Notes: a model not told the origin generated them from the sequence alone. A stretch of 64,000 nt of DNA from Bradyrhizobium daqingense (GCF_021044685.1 NZ_CP088014.1:558001-622000), one strand, 5' to 3'; counted from the first letter of the stretch, positions 20,943 to 30,564 are shown. A program made the numbers and translations.

Positions 20943-21764
20943 ATGGCACGCGCGAGCAATCTGGTGATCGGAACAGCGACGCTTGCGGCGATCGCCGTGG
21001 CGTTCGGTGGATTCCTCGGCGTCCAGAAATGGCGCACCATCCAGAGCCGCAGCCAGTTGCGCGTGGTGTTCGAAGGCGGCTCCGCCAGCGGCCTGCGGCG
21101 CGGTGGGCCGGTCAATTTCGACGGCGTGCCTGCGGGCCAGATCCTGTCGATCAAGCTGGACAGTCCTCGCAGGATCGTGGCGCTGGTGATGCTCGACAAC
21201 GCCGCGCCGATCCGCAAGGACACCGTCGCCGGCATCGAATTCCAGGGCCTCACCGGCATCGCGGCGATCTCGCTGATCGGGGGCGCCCCGACCGCGCCGC
21301 CGGTGCCGCTGGACTCTGATGGCATCCCGATCCTGACCGCCGATCTCAGCGACGCCGAGTCGATCGTGGAGACCCTGCACAGCGTCGACCGCTCGATCGT
21401 GAGCAACGCCCCAGCGATCAAGGAGGGCCTGCGCACATTCGAGAGCTACACCGCCGACCTCAGGAGCAAGGGCGGCGACATCGACGCCGTCATGGCCAAG
21501 GTCGACGACGCCTTCGCGGGCTTCGACAAGGCGGTCACGAAGATCGAGGGCGCGGTGCCGGGCTTCGTCGACGGCAAGGCCGACGAGCTGTTCGAGAAGA
21601 TAAAGGGGCTGCACGAGCTCGCCGATACCATGAAGAAGAAATCGGCGGGCTATCTCGAGGACATCCGCCGCTCGCTGCTCGACGTCAGCGAGACCGCCAA
21701 CAAGATGGCGGGAACGCCCGTGGCACCGCGACCGCCGCGCAGGCCCACGGAGCAGAAGCGCTAG
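20943..21764 (+). CDS. MCE/MlaD-family lipid transport protein
   Basis: A 273-residue protein with one N-terminal membrane helix (about residues 7-28), an MCE domain at about 38-115 (L-R-V-V-F-E-G-G-S-A-S-G-L-R-R-G start, V-N-F-D-G-V-P-A-G-Q), and a long helical C-terminal part (about 130-250). MlaD-like proteins form hexamers in the periplasm that shuttle phospholipids between membranes, normally with MlaE and MlaF encoded beside them. Neither partner is here, so this is an orphan that would use a permease and ATPase encoded elsewhere. The proline-rich tail is typical of rhizobial members. No convincing ribosome site was found before the ATG. Confidence 0.85.
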   Translation: MARASNLVIGTATLAAIAVAFGGFLGVQKWRTIQSRSQLRVVFEGGSASGLRRGGPVNFDGVPAGQILSIKLDSPRRIVALVMLDNAAPIRKDTVAGIEFQGLTGIAAISLIGGAPTAPPVPLDSDGIPILTADLSDAESIVETLHSVDRSIVSNAPAIKEGLRTFESYTADLRSKGGDIDAVMAKVDDAFAGFDKAVTKIEGAVPGFVDGKADELFEKIKGLHELADTMKKKSAGYLEDIRRSLLDVSETANKMAGTPVAPRPPRRPTEQKR

Positions 21765-21765
21765 C

Positions 21766-24700
21766 CTACCACGTGTAGCGCACGAGGCCTTTGCCGGCAT
21801 AGGAGCGGGTGACGTTCGAGAACTCGCCCTCGAAGGTCGCCGACGCGGACCAGCCGTTCATCCAGTTCATCTGCACCGATGCCGTGGTCAGCGCGGAATC
21901 GCGCGCCTGGGCGGCGCCGTTCACGACGAAGGCCGATCCGGGCAGGGTCTGAAACACCGCGCCGACGGTACGATCCGGATTGTAGTCATGCGCCCAGGCC
22001 AGGCGGCCGCGCAGGGTCACCAGGCCGCCGGGCGCGGCAAACGAATTGTCCGCGCGAAGACCGAACTCGGTGCGGGTGCTGATGACATCCTTGGCGGCAT
22101 AGTTGAGGGCGAAGACGTTGCTGCCGGCCACGGCGAACTCCGAATAGCCCGGTAGACTGAACATGGTGGCCTGGAGCGCTGCATAAGGCGTGACGCCGAC
22201 CCATTGCATGGCGTAGCGATACCCGCCCTCGACGCGCCCCGAAAACGCGTTGGTATTGAACTGGGCGCGCAGCTGGTCGAACCCGGCGGCGGTGACGATG
22301 CGATTGGTGGTGACATCCTGCCAGCCATAGGCCAGCGCAGCCGTGACATAGGCGGGACCAGCGGTGTGACGCACGAACGCGCCGGCCTGGAACAGGTCGG
22401 AGCGGCCCCAGCCAAGGCCGTTGACGCCGAAGCTGGTGGCCCCGCCGGCAAGCGCGAAACCGGCGACGGTCGACGGCGAGAAGCGGTAGTCGAGACCGAC
22501 GGCCGTGCCGTAGACACTGCTGGTGGTGTCGTTCGAGCCGAGCGCAGCGTGGCCGTCGGTGGTCTGCGAGCCGCCATAGCCGGCCGCCCACACATCCCAA
22601 CGCTGCTGGAAAGTCGCCCCCGGCGCCTTGCGGTAGATCGAGGCGAAGGCGTCGCGGGCGTCCCTTCGACGTGCGGCGTAGGCATTGGCGCTCGCATCAT
22701 CGGCATATGGCATCGCACCGGACATGCCGCTCCGTCCTGAATTGTAGACATCGGTCAGCAGCCCGAGAAACAGGTTCATCGCGTTGAACGTCGTCTGCTG
22801 CGCGCCTGTCGCGGACTCGCCGGACGCCTGCGTCAAGCCGTTGGGACCGAGACCCGCAAATTCGGAACGCAGAGAGCCATTGGCGTTGAAGAAGTTCTGA
22901 AGCGTGGTGGCTACATTCTTCTGATTGATGTTGAGTGCGTACTTGGCACCATAGTCGAGCGTGAAATTGAGATGGACAGTGCCGCTGGGATCCACGGTGG
23001 TCGTGCCGATGAGACCACCGGGGGCGGCAACGCCGGCAAAATTGCCGGCTGCGGCGCCGGAAAACTGCATGATCGTGTATTGGGGCAATATGGTGCTGCC
23101 GGCGTAGAGCGAGACGCCGACATTGCCGTTCAGGGTCACGTTGCCGAAAACGTTGGCAAAGCTTGCGGTGGCTCCGCTACCGACCTGAACGAGGTACAGC
23201 GCACCGGGCTGGAAGGCGAGGTCGCCTTGAACCCACATGCTCGAGCCCGGCCCACCATCGCCGGGCGCATAGATGCCGCCATTGGCGATGACGGTATTGC
23301 CGACGATTCCGGCACCGAACAGCGCGCCGCCCGCGTTCACGGTGGTGAGGCTCGACTGCGAGATGTTGCCGTCGACCCGCAGGATGCCGCCGTTCACGGT
23401 CGTCGCGCCGGTATAGGTATTGGTGCCAGAGAGGATCAGCGTGCCGCTGCCGACCTTTTCCAACGAACCCGGACCGGCAGGACCGCAACTGCAGGGATCA
23501 AAATCGCCGATGGCGCCGCTGACCTCGGTCGTGCGATTGTTGCCGCCGACGACGAGGGTATTGCCGCCGCCGATATAGTAGAAGCCGTTGCCTTCGATCG
23601 AGCCGGCCGTGATGCGGCCGTCGCCGTTCGGACCGATGCTGACGCCGAAATTGACGATGCCTGTATCGGTCGTGATGAAGCGCGCAGTGCCCCCGGTGGA
23701 ATTGTCGTAGAACTCGGTCTTGCCGCCGTCCTTGGTGACGATGGTGGCATTGCCCGCCGTGGTGAACGCGGCGAAATTGGTCCGGCCGCCGGACTCGTTG
23801 ATGATCGTCGCGTTGCCTGCGGTCGCGGTGTCGGATCCGATCATCGTACCAAAGACGGTTCCGCTGAGATCATTGTTCACGATAGTCGCCGAGCCCGCCG
23901 AGGATTGCTCGATGAACACGGTGCCGCCGCCATTGTAGTTGGTGATGCTGGCCATGCCCGCATTGGTGCGGCCAAAGAAGCCGGTCAAGCCGCCATCGTT
24001 GATGATGGTCGCCCGGCCAGCCGTCGCGGTGTCGGTCCCGCCTCCCGTCAAATCGCCAAAGTACAGCTGGCCTCTGTTGGTGATCGCCATTGAGCTGGCG
24101 GAGGTCGCATTGCGAAACGTGGTCAGGCCGGAGAGCTCATTCAGGAGCAACGTGACTCCCGACATGTCGGCATTGACGACGTTGAAGAGACCCTCATTCG
24201 TGATAGCGCCTATGATGCTGGCGGTATGGGTCGCGTCGCCAAGCTGAAGCGAGCCGCAGTTGCAGATGAAAGTGCCCCCGGAATAGGTATTTGCGCCGAG
24301 CAGCGCCAGGAAACCGGCCCCGTCTACGGTGATGCCGCCGCTGCCGGTGATGCGCGACGCGATCGCCGCCGACGGGTCCCCAGTCCCTGTGACATCGTTG
24401 GTGACGAACGTGGTGCCTCCCGGGGCGAGCCTGAGGTCGCCGCCCTGGATCGTATAGATCGAACCGTCGCCGGTGAGGTCGAAGCCCACGAGACTGGTCA
24501 GCTGCACGCCAGTCGGCGTGACGGTCACCGTCCCTCCCATTGCCGGCGTCGAAGGACCGCCGCTGCCGAACATCGTGCCGGCCGACAACGGATCGTAAGC
24601 GGTGCTGATCGAGCCGGAGAAGTCCGTCCAGTTGGTGGTGGTGGCGTCCCAGACGCCGCCGCCGCCGTTGACGGCACCGTTCGGTATGGTCTGCGATCCA

Positions 24701-24780
24701 TTGAAGTACTGCTGGGCTCCGGCCGGGGTCGTCACGACAGCCACGCCCAGGGCAAGGCTCACGCCGAATGCCGCGCGCAT
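21766..24780 (-). CDS. Autotransporter outer membrane beta-barrel protein with repetitive passenger
   Basis: A 1004-residue type V secreted protein. A signal peptide is cleaved after about residue 22 (A-G-A then Q-Q-Y-F). The passenger (to about residue 640) is Gly/Asn/Thr-rich with repeated N-A-T-I-x-N-x-x-G-G units of about 20-30 residues and autotransporter-associated strand repeats (G-S-G-T-L-I-L-S-G-T-N-T-Y-T-G-A-T). The last 270 or so residues form the autotransporter barrel, ending in an aromatic residue (Y-T-W). It is likely a surface adhesin or biofilm protein of beta-helical fold. The ATG at 24780 gives the signal peptide directly; a GTG at 24837 adds a poor N-terminus. It converges on the MCE gene, stop codons two bases apart. 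Confidence 0.9.
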   Translation of the reverse strand: MRAAFGVSLALGVAVVTTPAGAQQYFNGSQTIPNGAVNGGGGVWDATTTNWTDFSGSISTAYDPLSAGTMFGSGGPSTPAMGGTVTVTPTGVQLTSLVGFDLTGDGSIYTIQGGDLRLAPGGTTFVTNDVTGTGDPSAAIASRITGSGGITVDGAGFLALLGANTYSGGTFICNCGSLQLGDATHTASIIGAITNEGLFNVVNADMSGVTLLLNELSGLTTFRNATSASSMAITNRGQLYFGDLTGGGTDTATAGRATIINDGGLTGFFGRTNAGMASITNYNGGGTVFIEQSSAGSATIVNNDLSGTVFGTMIGSDTATAGNATIINESGGRTNFAAFTTAGNATIVTKDGGKTEFYDNSTGGTARFITTDTGIVNFGVSIGPNGDGRITAGSIEGNGFYYIGGGNTLVVGGNNRTTEVSGAIGDFDPCSCGPAGPGSLEKVGSGTLILSGTNTYTGATTVNGGILRVDGNISQSSLTTVNAGGALFGAGIVGNTVIANGGIYAPGDGGPGSSMWVQGDLAFQPGALYLVQVGSGATASFANVFGNVTLNGNVGVSLYAGSTILPQYTIMQFSGAAAGNFAGVAAPGGLIGTTTVDPSGTVHLNFTLDYGAKYALNINQKNVATTLQNFFNANGSLRSEFAGLGPNGLTQASGESATGAQQTTFNAMNLFLGLLTDVYNSGRSGMSGAMPYADDASANAYAARRRDARDAFASIYRKAPGATFQQRWDVWAAGYGGSQTTDGHAALGSNDTTSSVYGTAVGLDYRFSPSTVAGFALAGGATSFGVNGLGWGRSDLFQAGAFVRHTAGPAYVTAALAYGWQDVTTNRIVTAAGFDQLRAQFNTNAFSGRVEGGYRYAMQWVGVTPYAALQATMFSLPGYSEFAVAGSNVFALNYAAKDVISTRTEFGLRADNSFAAPGGLVTLRGRLAWAHDYNPDRTVGAVFQTLPGSAFVVNGAAQARDSALTTASVQMNWMNGWSASATFEGEFSNVTRSYAGKGLVRYTW

Positions 24781-25117
24781 AGTCGTGCTGCTCCGACGCG
24801 AGCAACCGAGCCCACTCGATGGCCACCAAGCCCCCACGCTATTCCCCTCGCCCCGCGGCGCTCCCAGCGGCGCCCCGTGGAACTTAGGCGATGAGGACGG
24901 CCGGTAGAACTACGGCGCAGCGAGAATCCGCCGAAGGGACCGCGTCTTGGGCCGATTCAACACTCCATGTTGCAACCGCGCCACGGTTTGCCGCGCGCCA
25001 TTCCCATTCCGCGCATGCGGAGATGTCTTCGACCCGCAATGCATATGGACGGCCATTCACATCGATGACGGATCATCCCGTATCAAGCTCCGCGCCGCGG
25101 TGTTCTGCCGGCAATGG
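24781..25117. other. 337-bp gene-free stretch upstream of the autotransporter gene
   Basis: It lies between the autotransporter start and the amidase stop, both on the minus strand. No convincing gene, terminator or promoter motif was recognised; it must contain the autotransporter promoter. GC content looks like that of the neighbours. Confidence 0.5.
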
Positions 25118-26158
25118 CTAATAGTTGGACGCCGCAGCCTCGTTCGGAATGCCGTCGATCGGACACTCGTCGGTCCCCGGCGTCGAGCGGGTCATCGCTT
25201 CGACCATGTCGCGCGTGCCTTCGGGATCGGCGATCCAGTTCTTGTAGAAATCATACGGGCAGGCCGCGACGCCGCGCGGGTTGTCGCCGGAATTGATCAT
25301 GCCGGTGTAGCCGCGGTGGACCAGCTTGTAGAGGTGGTTCTGCGACTGGCCATTGCGGCGCGCGTCACGGATCAGATGCTTCGACAGCTGGGCGTACTGG
25401 ATGCCGTAGTCCTCTTCGCCGCATTCGCCGAGCGTGCGGCCATCGAAGCCGATGATCGCGGAGTGACCGAAGTAGGAATAGACGCCGTCGAAGCCGGCCG
25501 CGTTGGCGACCGCGACATAGACGTTGTTGGCCCATGCCATCGCCTTGGAGATCATGACCTGCTGCTCCTTGGCCGGATACATGTAGCCCTGGCAGCGCAC
25601 GATCAGCTCCGCGCCCTTCATGGCGCAGTCGCGCCAGATCTCCGGGTAGTTGCCGTCGTCGCAGATGATCAAGCTGACCTTCAGGCCCTTCGGTCCGTCC
25701 GAGACATAGGTGCAGTTGCCAGGATACCAGCCTTCGATCGGCACCCAGGGCATGATCTTGCGATATTTCTGCACGATCTCGCCCCTGTCGTTCATCAGGA
25801 TCAAGGTGTTGTAGGGCGCCTTGTGCGGATGCTCCTCGTGGCGCTCGCCGGTGAGCGAGAACACGCCCCACACTTTCGCCTTGCAGCAGGCTTCGGCGAA
25901 GATCGCGGTTTCCTCGCCCGGCACCACGGACGCCGTCTCGTACATCTCCTTGGAGTCGTACATGATCCCTTGCGTGGAATATTCCGGGAAGATCACGAGG
26001 TCCATGCCGGGCAGGCCGACCTTCATGCCGATGATCATGTCGGCGATCTTGCGGGCGTTGTCGAGCACCTCGGCCTTGGTGTGCAGGCGAGGCATCTTGT
26101 AATTGACGACCGCGACACCGACCGTGTCGTTGCTGCTGGAGATATCACCGTGAAGCAT
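25118..26158 (-). CDS. amiE: Aliphatic amidase
   Basis: A 346-residue nitrilase-superfamily amidase. The catalytic triad falls at E59 (F-P-E-Y-S-T-Q-G), K134 (Y-R-K-I-M-P-W) and C166 (I-I-C-D-D-G-N-Y), the same numbers known for the Pseudomonas aliphatic amidase, and the length agrees. It hydrolyses short aliphatic amides such as acetamide or propionamide to the acid and ammonia in the cytoplasm. It is the last gene of the urt-fmd operon, 45 bases after fmdB, with AGGAG eight bases before the ATG. Together with formamidase it gives the cell a way to use imported amides as nitrogen. Confidence 0.96.
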   Translation of the reverse strand: MLHGDISSSNDTVGVAVVNYKMPRLHTKAEVLDNARKIADMIIGMKVGLPGMDLVIFPEYSTQGIMYDSKEMYETASVVPGEETAIFAEACCKAKVWGVFSLTGERHEEHPHKAPYNTLILMNDRGEIVQKYRKIMPWVPIEGWYPGNCTYVSDGPKGLKVSLIICDDGNYPEIWRDCAMKGAELIVRCQGYMYPAKEQQVMISKAMAWANNVYVAVANAAGFDGVYSYFGHSAIIGFDGRTLGECGEEDYGIQYAQLSKHLIRDARRNGQSQNHLYKLVHRGYTGMINSGDNPRGVAACPYDFYKNWIADPEGTRDMVEAMTRSTPGTDECPIDGIPNEAAASNY

Positions 26159-26203
26159 GTCGAGCGCTCCTGTACCGTGTTCGTTTGATGATGGCGTGTT
26201 GCT

Positions 26204-26581
26204 TCAGTGGCTGATCATCCAGGGACGGGCCGTCGGAAAACCCTTGGCGCCGCTCCTGGACTTGGTCATCAGCCGCGCGGGCTTCTTCCTGTCGGACGCG
26301 CCCTTGTCCTTGACGGTCTTGCCCGACGAACAGCAGCCGCACCCGGGGCCGTGCGAGGCCTTGTATTGCGCCAGCGTCCGCGGCGCGTGCGAGCTGCGTT
26401 CGTTGACGGCATGCGCCTTGCGCTTGTCGGCCGGCATGCAGAAGAAATTGGGAGCGGTCAGGATCACGCGCGGCGCCGGCGTCTCGCAATGCGGACAGCT
26501 TTGCGGATCGTCGCATTCCGCCATCGGGCGCATATCCCTAAAGGGACCGCAATCGTCACAGAGATATTCATAGACTGGCAT
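26204..26581 (-). CDS. fmdB: FmdB-family zinc-ribbon protein
   Basis: A 125-residue protein with an N-terminal zinc ribbon: M-P-V-Y-E-Y-L-C-x2-C at the start and C-P-H-C about 20 residues later, as in FmdB/CxxC-CxxC-SSSS regulators. The tail is basic, with G-C-G-C-C-S-S-G near residue 83-90. FmdB was described as a putative regulator of formamidase and amide transport in a methylotroph. Here it sits between the formamidase and amidase genes, in keeping with that role. AGGGG lies eight bases ahead of the ATG. Whether it binds DNA or helps metal supply to the amidohydrolase is not shown. Confidence 0.88.
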   Translation of the reverse strand: MPVYEYLCDDCGPFRDMRPMAECDDPQSCPHCETPAPRVILTAPNFFCMPADKRKAHAVNERSSHAPRTLAQYKASHGPGCGCCSSGKTVKDKGASDRKKPARLMTKSRSGAKGFPTARPWMISH

Positions 26582-26642
26582 CGCATCACCCCTAATGCAC
26601 GTTCAACAACAGTTCACTGCTACCCGCTCATGCGGAGAGAGC

Positions 26643-26670
26643 CCCTCTCCCCGTAAGAACGGGGAGAGGG
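26643..26670. terminator. Hairpin after the formamidase gene
   Basis: A perfect 12-bp stem (CCCTCTCCCCGT / ACGGGGAGAGGG) with a four-base loop, starting ten bases past the fmdA stop. There is no T run on the minus strand, so it is more likely an attenuator or transcript stabiliser inside the operon than a full terminator. Confidence 0.55.
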
Positions 26671-26679
26671 AGCGCGGCG

Positions 26680-27909
26680 TCATTTGTCAGGCGAAATCGG
26701 CATCTGGATATCGCCCGTGATGTGCTTGATCGGCCCTGCCGCTGAGGGCATCACGTCGAAGTCGAAGATCTCCGTCGGCAGCCACAGCGTGGCGCAGGCA
26801 TTGGGCACGTCCACCACGCCGGAGATGTGGCCCTGGCACGGTGCGGTGCCGAGGATCGAATAGGCCTGGGCGCCGGAATAGCCGAACTTCTTCAGGTACT
26901 CGATCGCGTTGAGGCAGGCCTGGCGATAGGCGATGTGGACGTCGAGATAATGCTGCTTGCCGGCCTCGTCGACCGAAATGCCCTCGAAGATCAAATAGTC
27001 CTTGTAGTTCGGCGTGATCGGCGACGGCTTGAAGATCGGGTTCTTGATGCCGTATTTCGACATGCCGTCCTTGATCACCTCGACCTTCAGATGCAGCCAG
27101 CCGGCCATCTCGATCGCACCGCAGAAGGTGATCTCGCCGTCACCCTGGCTGAAATGCAGATCGCCCATCGAGAGGCCCGCGCCAGGCACGTAGACCGGGA
27201 AGTAGATCTTGGAGCCGCGCGACAAGTCCTTGATGTCGCAATTGCCGCCATGCTCGCGCGGCGGCACGGTGCGGGCGCCCTCCGCCCCGATCTTGGCTTT
27301 CACATCGCCCTTGGCGCGCCCGCCATGGGCGGTCGGCGCGAATGGCGGATTGGCAAGTCCGGGCACGCGGGTCGGGTTGGTCGAGATCAACTCGGCCTCG
27401 CGCTTGTTCCAGGTGTCCAGCATTTTCGGATCGGGCAGACAGCCGATCAGGCCGGGGTGGATCAGGCCGGCGAAGTTGACGCCGGGCACGTGGCGCGACG
27501 AGGTGTAGAGGCCCTTGATGTCCCAGATCGACTTCTGCGCCAGCGGGAAATGGTCGGTGAGGAAGCCGCCGCCGTTCTGCTTGGAGAAAAAGCCGTTGAA
27601 GCCCCACAGGCTCTCCTTGAGCGGACCGACGTCGAGCAGGTCGACCACCAGGAGATCGCCGGGCTCGGCGCCCTTGACGCCGATGGGGCCAGAGAGGAAG
27701 TGCACGATCGACAGGTCGATGTCGCGCACGTCGTCGGCGGAATCGTTGTTCTTGATGAAGCCGCCGGTCCAGTCATAGGTCTCGATGATGAAGTCGTCGC
27801 CGGGATTGACCCAGGCCACGATCGGGATGTCGGGGTGCCAGCGGTTATGCACCATGTCATTTTCGTAAGCCGACTTGGTGAGATCGACCTTGATCAGTGT
27901 CTCTGGCAT
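26680..27909 (-). CDS. fmdA: Formamidase (acetamidase/formamidase family)
   Basis: A 409-residue member of the acetamidase/formamidase family, full length. Characteristic pieces are D-L-T-K-S-A at the start, G-A-E-P-G-D-L-L-V-V-D-L-L-D, the G-G-N-C-D-I-K-D-L-S-R-G-S metal-site segment, and S-M-G-D-L-H-F-S-Q-G-D-G-E. It hydrolyses formamide to formate and ammonia in the cytoplasm. GGGGAG eight bases before the ATG gives a strong start. It follows urtE by 27 bases in the same operon, which indicates that the ABC importer upstream brings in its substrate or a related amide. Confidence 0.95.
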   Translation of the reverse strand: MPETLIKVDLTKSAYENDMVHNRWHPDIPIVAWVNPGDDFIIETYDWTGGFIKNNDSADDVRDIDLSIVHFLSGPIGVKGAEPGDLLVVDLLDVGPLKESLWGFNGFFSKQNGGGFLTDHFPLAQKSIWDIKGLYTSSRHVPGVNFAGLIHPGLIGCLPDPKMLDTWNKREAELISTNPTRVPGLANPPFAPTAHGGRAKGDVKAKIGAEGARTVPPREHGGNCDIKDLSRGSKIYFPVYVPGAGLSMGDLHFSQGDGEITFCGAIEMAGWLHLKVEVIKDGMSKYGIKNPIFKPSPITPNYKDYLIFEGISVDEAGKQHYLDVHIAYRQACLNAIEYLKKFGYSGAQAYSILGTAPCQGHISGVVDVPNACATLWLPTEIFDFDVMPSAAGPIKHITGDIQMPISPDK

Positions 27910-27936
27910 CGAGAGGCTCCCCTTTACTGCGGTTGG

Positions 27937-28626
27937 TTAGACGGACAGATATTTCGAGACCTGCGCGGCATCGACGGCGTCGCGCGGATCGTCGCGCACG
28001 ATCTCGCCGTTCTCGATCACCAGCACGCGGTCGGCGATGTCGAGCGCGAAGCTCAGGACCTGCTCGGACACGACGATCGAAAGTCCCTTTTCGTCGCGGA
28101 TGCGCTTCAAGGTGCGCGCCATGTCCTTGATGATCGACGGCTGGATGCCTTCGGTCGGCTCGTCCAGCAGCAGGACCTTCGGCTTGGTGGCGAGTGCGCG
28201 GGCGATGGCCAGTTGCTGTTGTTGTCCGCCGGAGAGATTGCCGCCACGGCGGCCCTTCATCTCCAGCAGCACCGGGAACAATTCGTAGATGTCTTCGGGC
28301 ACCTCCGACCCGCCGGAGACCACGAGCCCGGTCTCGATGTTCTCCTTCACCGTCATGGTGGAGAAGATCATGCGGCCCTGGGGCACATACGCGAGACCCT
28401 TCGCGACGCGCTCAAAACTCTTGAGGCCACCGAGCTCGGCGCCGTCCATGCTCACCGAGCCGCTCTTCGCGGGCAGGATGCCCATCAGCGACTTCATCAG
28501 CGTGGTCTTGCCCATGCCGTTGCGGCCCATGATCGCCACGATCTCGTTGGGCGCGACCTTGACGTTGAGCCCGTGCAGTACCTCGCTCTGGCCGTAGGCG
28601 ACGTGGAGATCCGAAATTGCCAGCAT
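27937..28626 (-). CDS. urtE: Urea/amide ABC transporter ATP-binding protein UrtE
   Basis: A 229-residue LivF-type ATPase, the shorter of the two nucleotide-binding subunits. Walker A is G-R-N-G-M-G-K-T-T near residue 34-42, the signature L-S-G-G-Q-Q-Q-Q-L follows at about 135, then Walker B V-L-L-L-D-E-P-T-E-G-I-Q-P. The G-R-N-G-M-G-K-T and E-G-I-Q-P variants are typical of UrtE. It powers uptake with UrtD. Order and spacing (11 bases after urtD) put it in the urtABCDE operon. Confidence 0.93.
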   Translation of the reverse strand: MLAISDLHVAYGQSEVLHGLNVKVAPNEIVAIMGRNGMGKTTLMKSLMGILPAKSGSVSMDGAELGGLKSFERVAKGLAYVPQGRMIFSTMTVKENIETGLVVSGGSEVPEDIYELFPVLLEMKGRRGGNLSGGQQQQLAIARALATKPKVLLLDEPTEGIQPSIIKDMARTLKRIRDEKGLSIVVSEQVLSFALDIADRVLVIENGEIVRDDPRDAVDAAQVSKYLSV

Positions 28627-28637
28627 CGTCGCGCTCC

Positions 28638-29393
28638 TTAGTGCCCCAGATAAACTTCAACGACCTTGGGATCGTTCTTCACCTTCTCCATCGTCCCCTC
28701 GGAGAGGATCTGGCCCTGGTGCAGCACGGTGACCTTGTGCGCGATGTCTTCCACGAACTTCATGTCGTGCTCGATCACGAGCACCGAACGGTTCTTGATG
28801 ATGCGGTTGAGCAATTCGGCGGTCTTGGCGCGCTCGGACACGCTCATGCCGGCAACGGGCTCATCCAGCATCAGGAGGTCCGGGTCCTGGATCAGCAGCA
28901 TGCCGATCTCGAGCCATTGCTTCTGGCCGTGGCTGAGTTCGTCGGCATAGGTGTGGAGCTTGTCCTTGAGGAAGATCATCTCGGCGACCTCCGCGACCCG
29001 GTCCTTGACGAGCTGATCGCGCTGAAAGGTCAGCGAGCCGAACACGGAGCGGCCCCGCGGGAACGAGATCTCGAGGTTCTCGAAGACCGTGAGGTCCTCG
29101 AACACCGACGGCGTCTGGAACTTGCGCCCGACGCCGGTCTGCACGATCTCGTTCTCCTTCATTTTCGTGAGCTCCTTGCCACGAAACTGAATCGAGCCCG
29201 AGGTGGCCTTGGTCTTGCCGCAGATCAGATCGAGCACCGTGGTCTTGCCGGCGCCATTGGGGCCGATGATGACGCGGATCTCGTTCTCCTCGACATAAAA
29301 GGAGAGATCATTGACCGCCTTGAACCCGTCGAACGAGACAGTCAGTCCAGAGACGGCGAGCAAGAATTCCTTGGGCTGGTGTCCAATGAGCAT
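28638..29393 (-). CDS. urtD: Urea/amide ABC transporter ATP-binding protein UrtD
   Basis: A 251-residue LivG-type ATPase. Walker A G-P-N-G-A-G-K-T-T, a signature reading L-S-H-G-Q-K-Q-W-L-E-I-G-M-L (the S-H-G-Q variant typical of UrtD) and Walker B L-L-M-L-D-E-P-V-A-G-M can be seen. It forms the ATPase pair with UrtE. The gene begins 11 bases after the urtC stop. Confidence 0.93.
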   Translation of the reverse strand: MLIGHQPKEFLLAVSGLTVSFDGFKAVNDLSFYVEENEIRVIIGPNGAGKTTVLDLICGKTKATSGSIQFRGKELTKMKENEIVQTGVGRKFQTPSVFEDLTVFENLEISFPRGRSVFGSLTFQRDQLVKDRVAEVAEMIFLKDKLHTYADELSHGQKQWLEIGMLLIQDPDLLMLDEPVAGMSVSERAKTAELLNRIIKNRSVLVIEHDMKFVEDIAHKVTVLHQGQILSEGTMEKVKNDPKVVEVYLGH

Positions 29394-29404
29394 GATCTAT
29401 CTCC

Positions 29405-30547
29405 TCACTCCGCCGGCGCGCCGTCGGCGACCGAATTGTCGTTCCAGCCCGGCTTCGGCTTGCGCGAGGCGAACAGCCGGTCGATGCGCGGCTGCACGTA
29501 GTCGGCCCAGAGGCCGGACAGGCCGTTCGGGAAGGCGAGCACGACCGCGATGAACAGTGCGCCGAGTCCGAACAGCCAGAGCTGCGGGAAGGATTCCGAC
29601 AGGCTGGTCTTGGCGAAGTTGACCAGGATGGCCCCCCAGACCGCGCCGAAGATCGACATCCGTCCGCCGACGGCTGTGTAGATGACCATCTCGATCGACG
29701 GCACGATGCCGACGAAGGACGGCGACATGAAACCGACATTGAGCGCGAACATGGCGCCGCCGATGGCGGCGAAGACCGCGGCCATGCAGAAGGCGAAGAT
29801 CTTGAAGTTGGCGACGCTGTAGCCGGAGAAGCGGACGCGATCCTCCTGCTCGCGCATTGCCACCAGGATGCGGCCGAGCTTGGTCAGGCGGATGAACTGC
29901 GCGATGCCGATGCAGGCGAACAGCAGCACTACCTCGACGAAGTACAGGATGACCTTGGCGTGGTCGGGCCGGATGTCCCAACCCTTGAGCGTGCGCAGAT
30001 CGGTCATGCCGTTGATCCCGCCGGTATAGCCCTGTTGGCCGACGATCAGGATGGTGAGGATGGCGGCGACGGCCTGGGTGATGATCGCGAAGTAGGTGCC
30101 GCCGACCCGGCGCTTGAACATCGCGGTGCCGATGATCAGGGCGAAGAGGCCGGGCACCAGGATGATGGCGAGGATGGTGAAGGTGAGACTGTGAAACGGC
30201 TGCCAGAACAACGGCAGAGACGTGATCTGATTCCAATCCATGAAATCAGGAATGCCAGGCGTCGACTGGATCTTGGTGTTCTCGACGCTGGAGGCCTCGA
30301 GCTTGAGGAACATCGCCATGCAATAGCCGCCGAGGCCGAAGAACACGCCCTGCCCCAGGCTCAAGATGCCGCCATAGCCCCAGCACAGCACCAGGCCGAG
30401 CGCGACAAAGGCGTAGGTCAGATATTTCGCGACCAGATTGAGGCGGAATACATCCAGCGTCAGCGGCAGAATCACGAACAGCACGGCGGCCAGGGCAATG
30501 AAGCCCATGAGCTCGGATCGATTGAAGAAACGCGAGTTGATGATCAT
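29405..30547 (-). CDS. urtC: Urea/amide ABC transporter permease UrtC
   Basis: A 380-residue LivM-type permease with about ten membrane segments. The conserved inner part includes G-Y-G-G-I-L-S-L-G-Q-G-V-F-F-G-L-G-G-Y and the E-A-A-like cytoplasmic loop region R-E-Q-E-D-R-V-R-F-S-G-Y. The start at 30547 (M-I-I-N-S-R-F-F) is 17 bases after the urtB stop; the frame is open much further upstream but that runs across urtB in the wrong frame. It forms the membrane channel with UrtB. Confidence 0.93.
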   Translation of the reverse strand: MIINSRFFNRSELMGFIALAAVLFVILPLTLDVFRLNLVAKYLTYAFVALGLVLCWGYGGILSLGQGVFFGLGGYCMAMFLKLEASSVENTKIQSTPGIPDFMDWNQITSLPLFWQPFHSLTFTILAIILVPGLFALIIGTAMFKRRVGGTYFAIITQAVAAILTILIVGQQGYTGGINGMTDLRTLKGWDIRPDHAKVILYFVEVVLLFACIGIAQFIRLTKLGRILVAMREQEDRVRFSGYSVANFKIFAFCMAAVFAAIGGAMFALNVGFMSPSFVGIVPSIEMVIYTAVGGRMSIFGAVWGAILVNFAKTSLSESFPQLWLFGLGALFIAVVLAFPNGLSGLWADYVQPRIDRLFASRKPKPGWNDNSVADGAPAE

Positions 30548-30564
30548 GACTTGCCTGCCTCTCG

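Noticed and set aside
26827..28641. A 604-codon plus-strand open frame opposite fmdA and urtE
   Set aside because: Composition is typical of a mirror frame (excess Asp, Arg, Leu, His) and both minus-strand genes have full family motifs.
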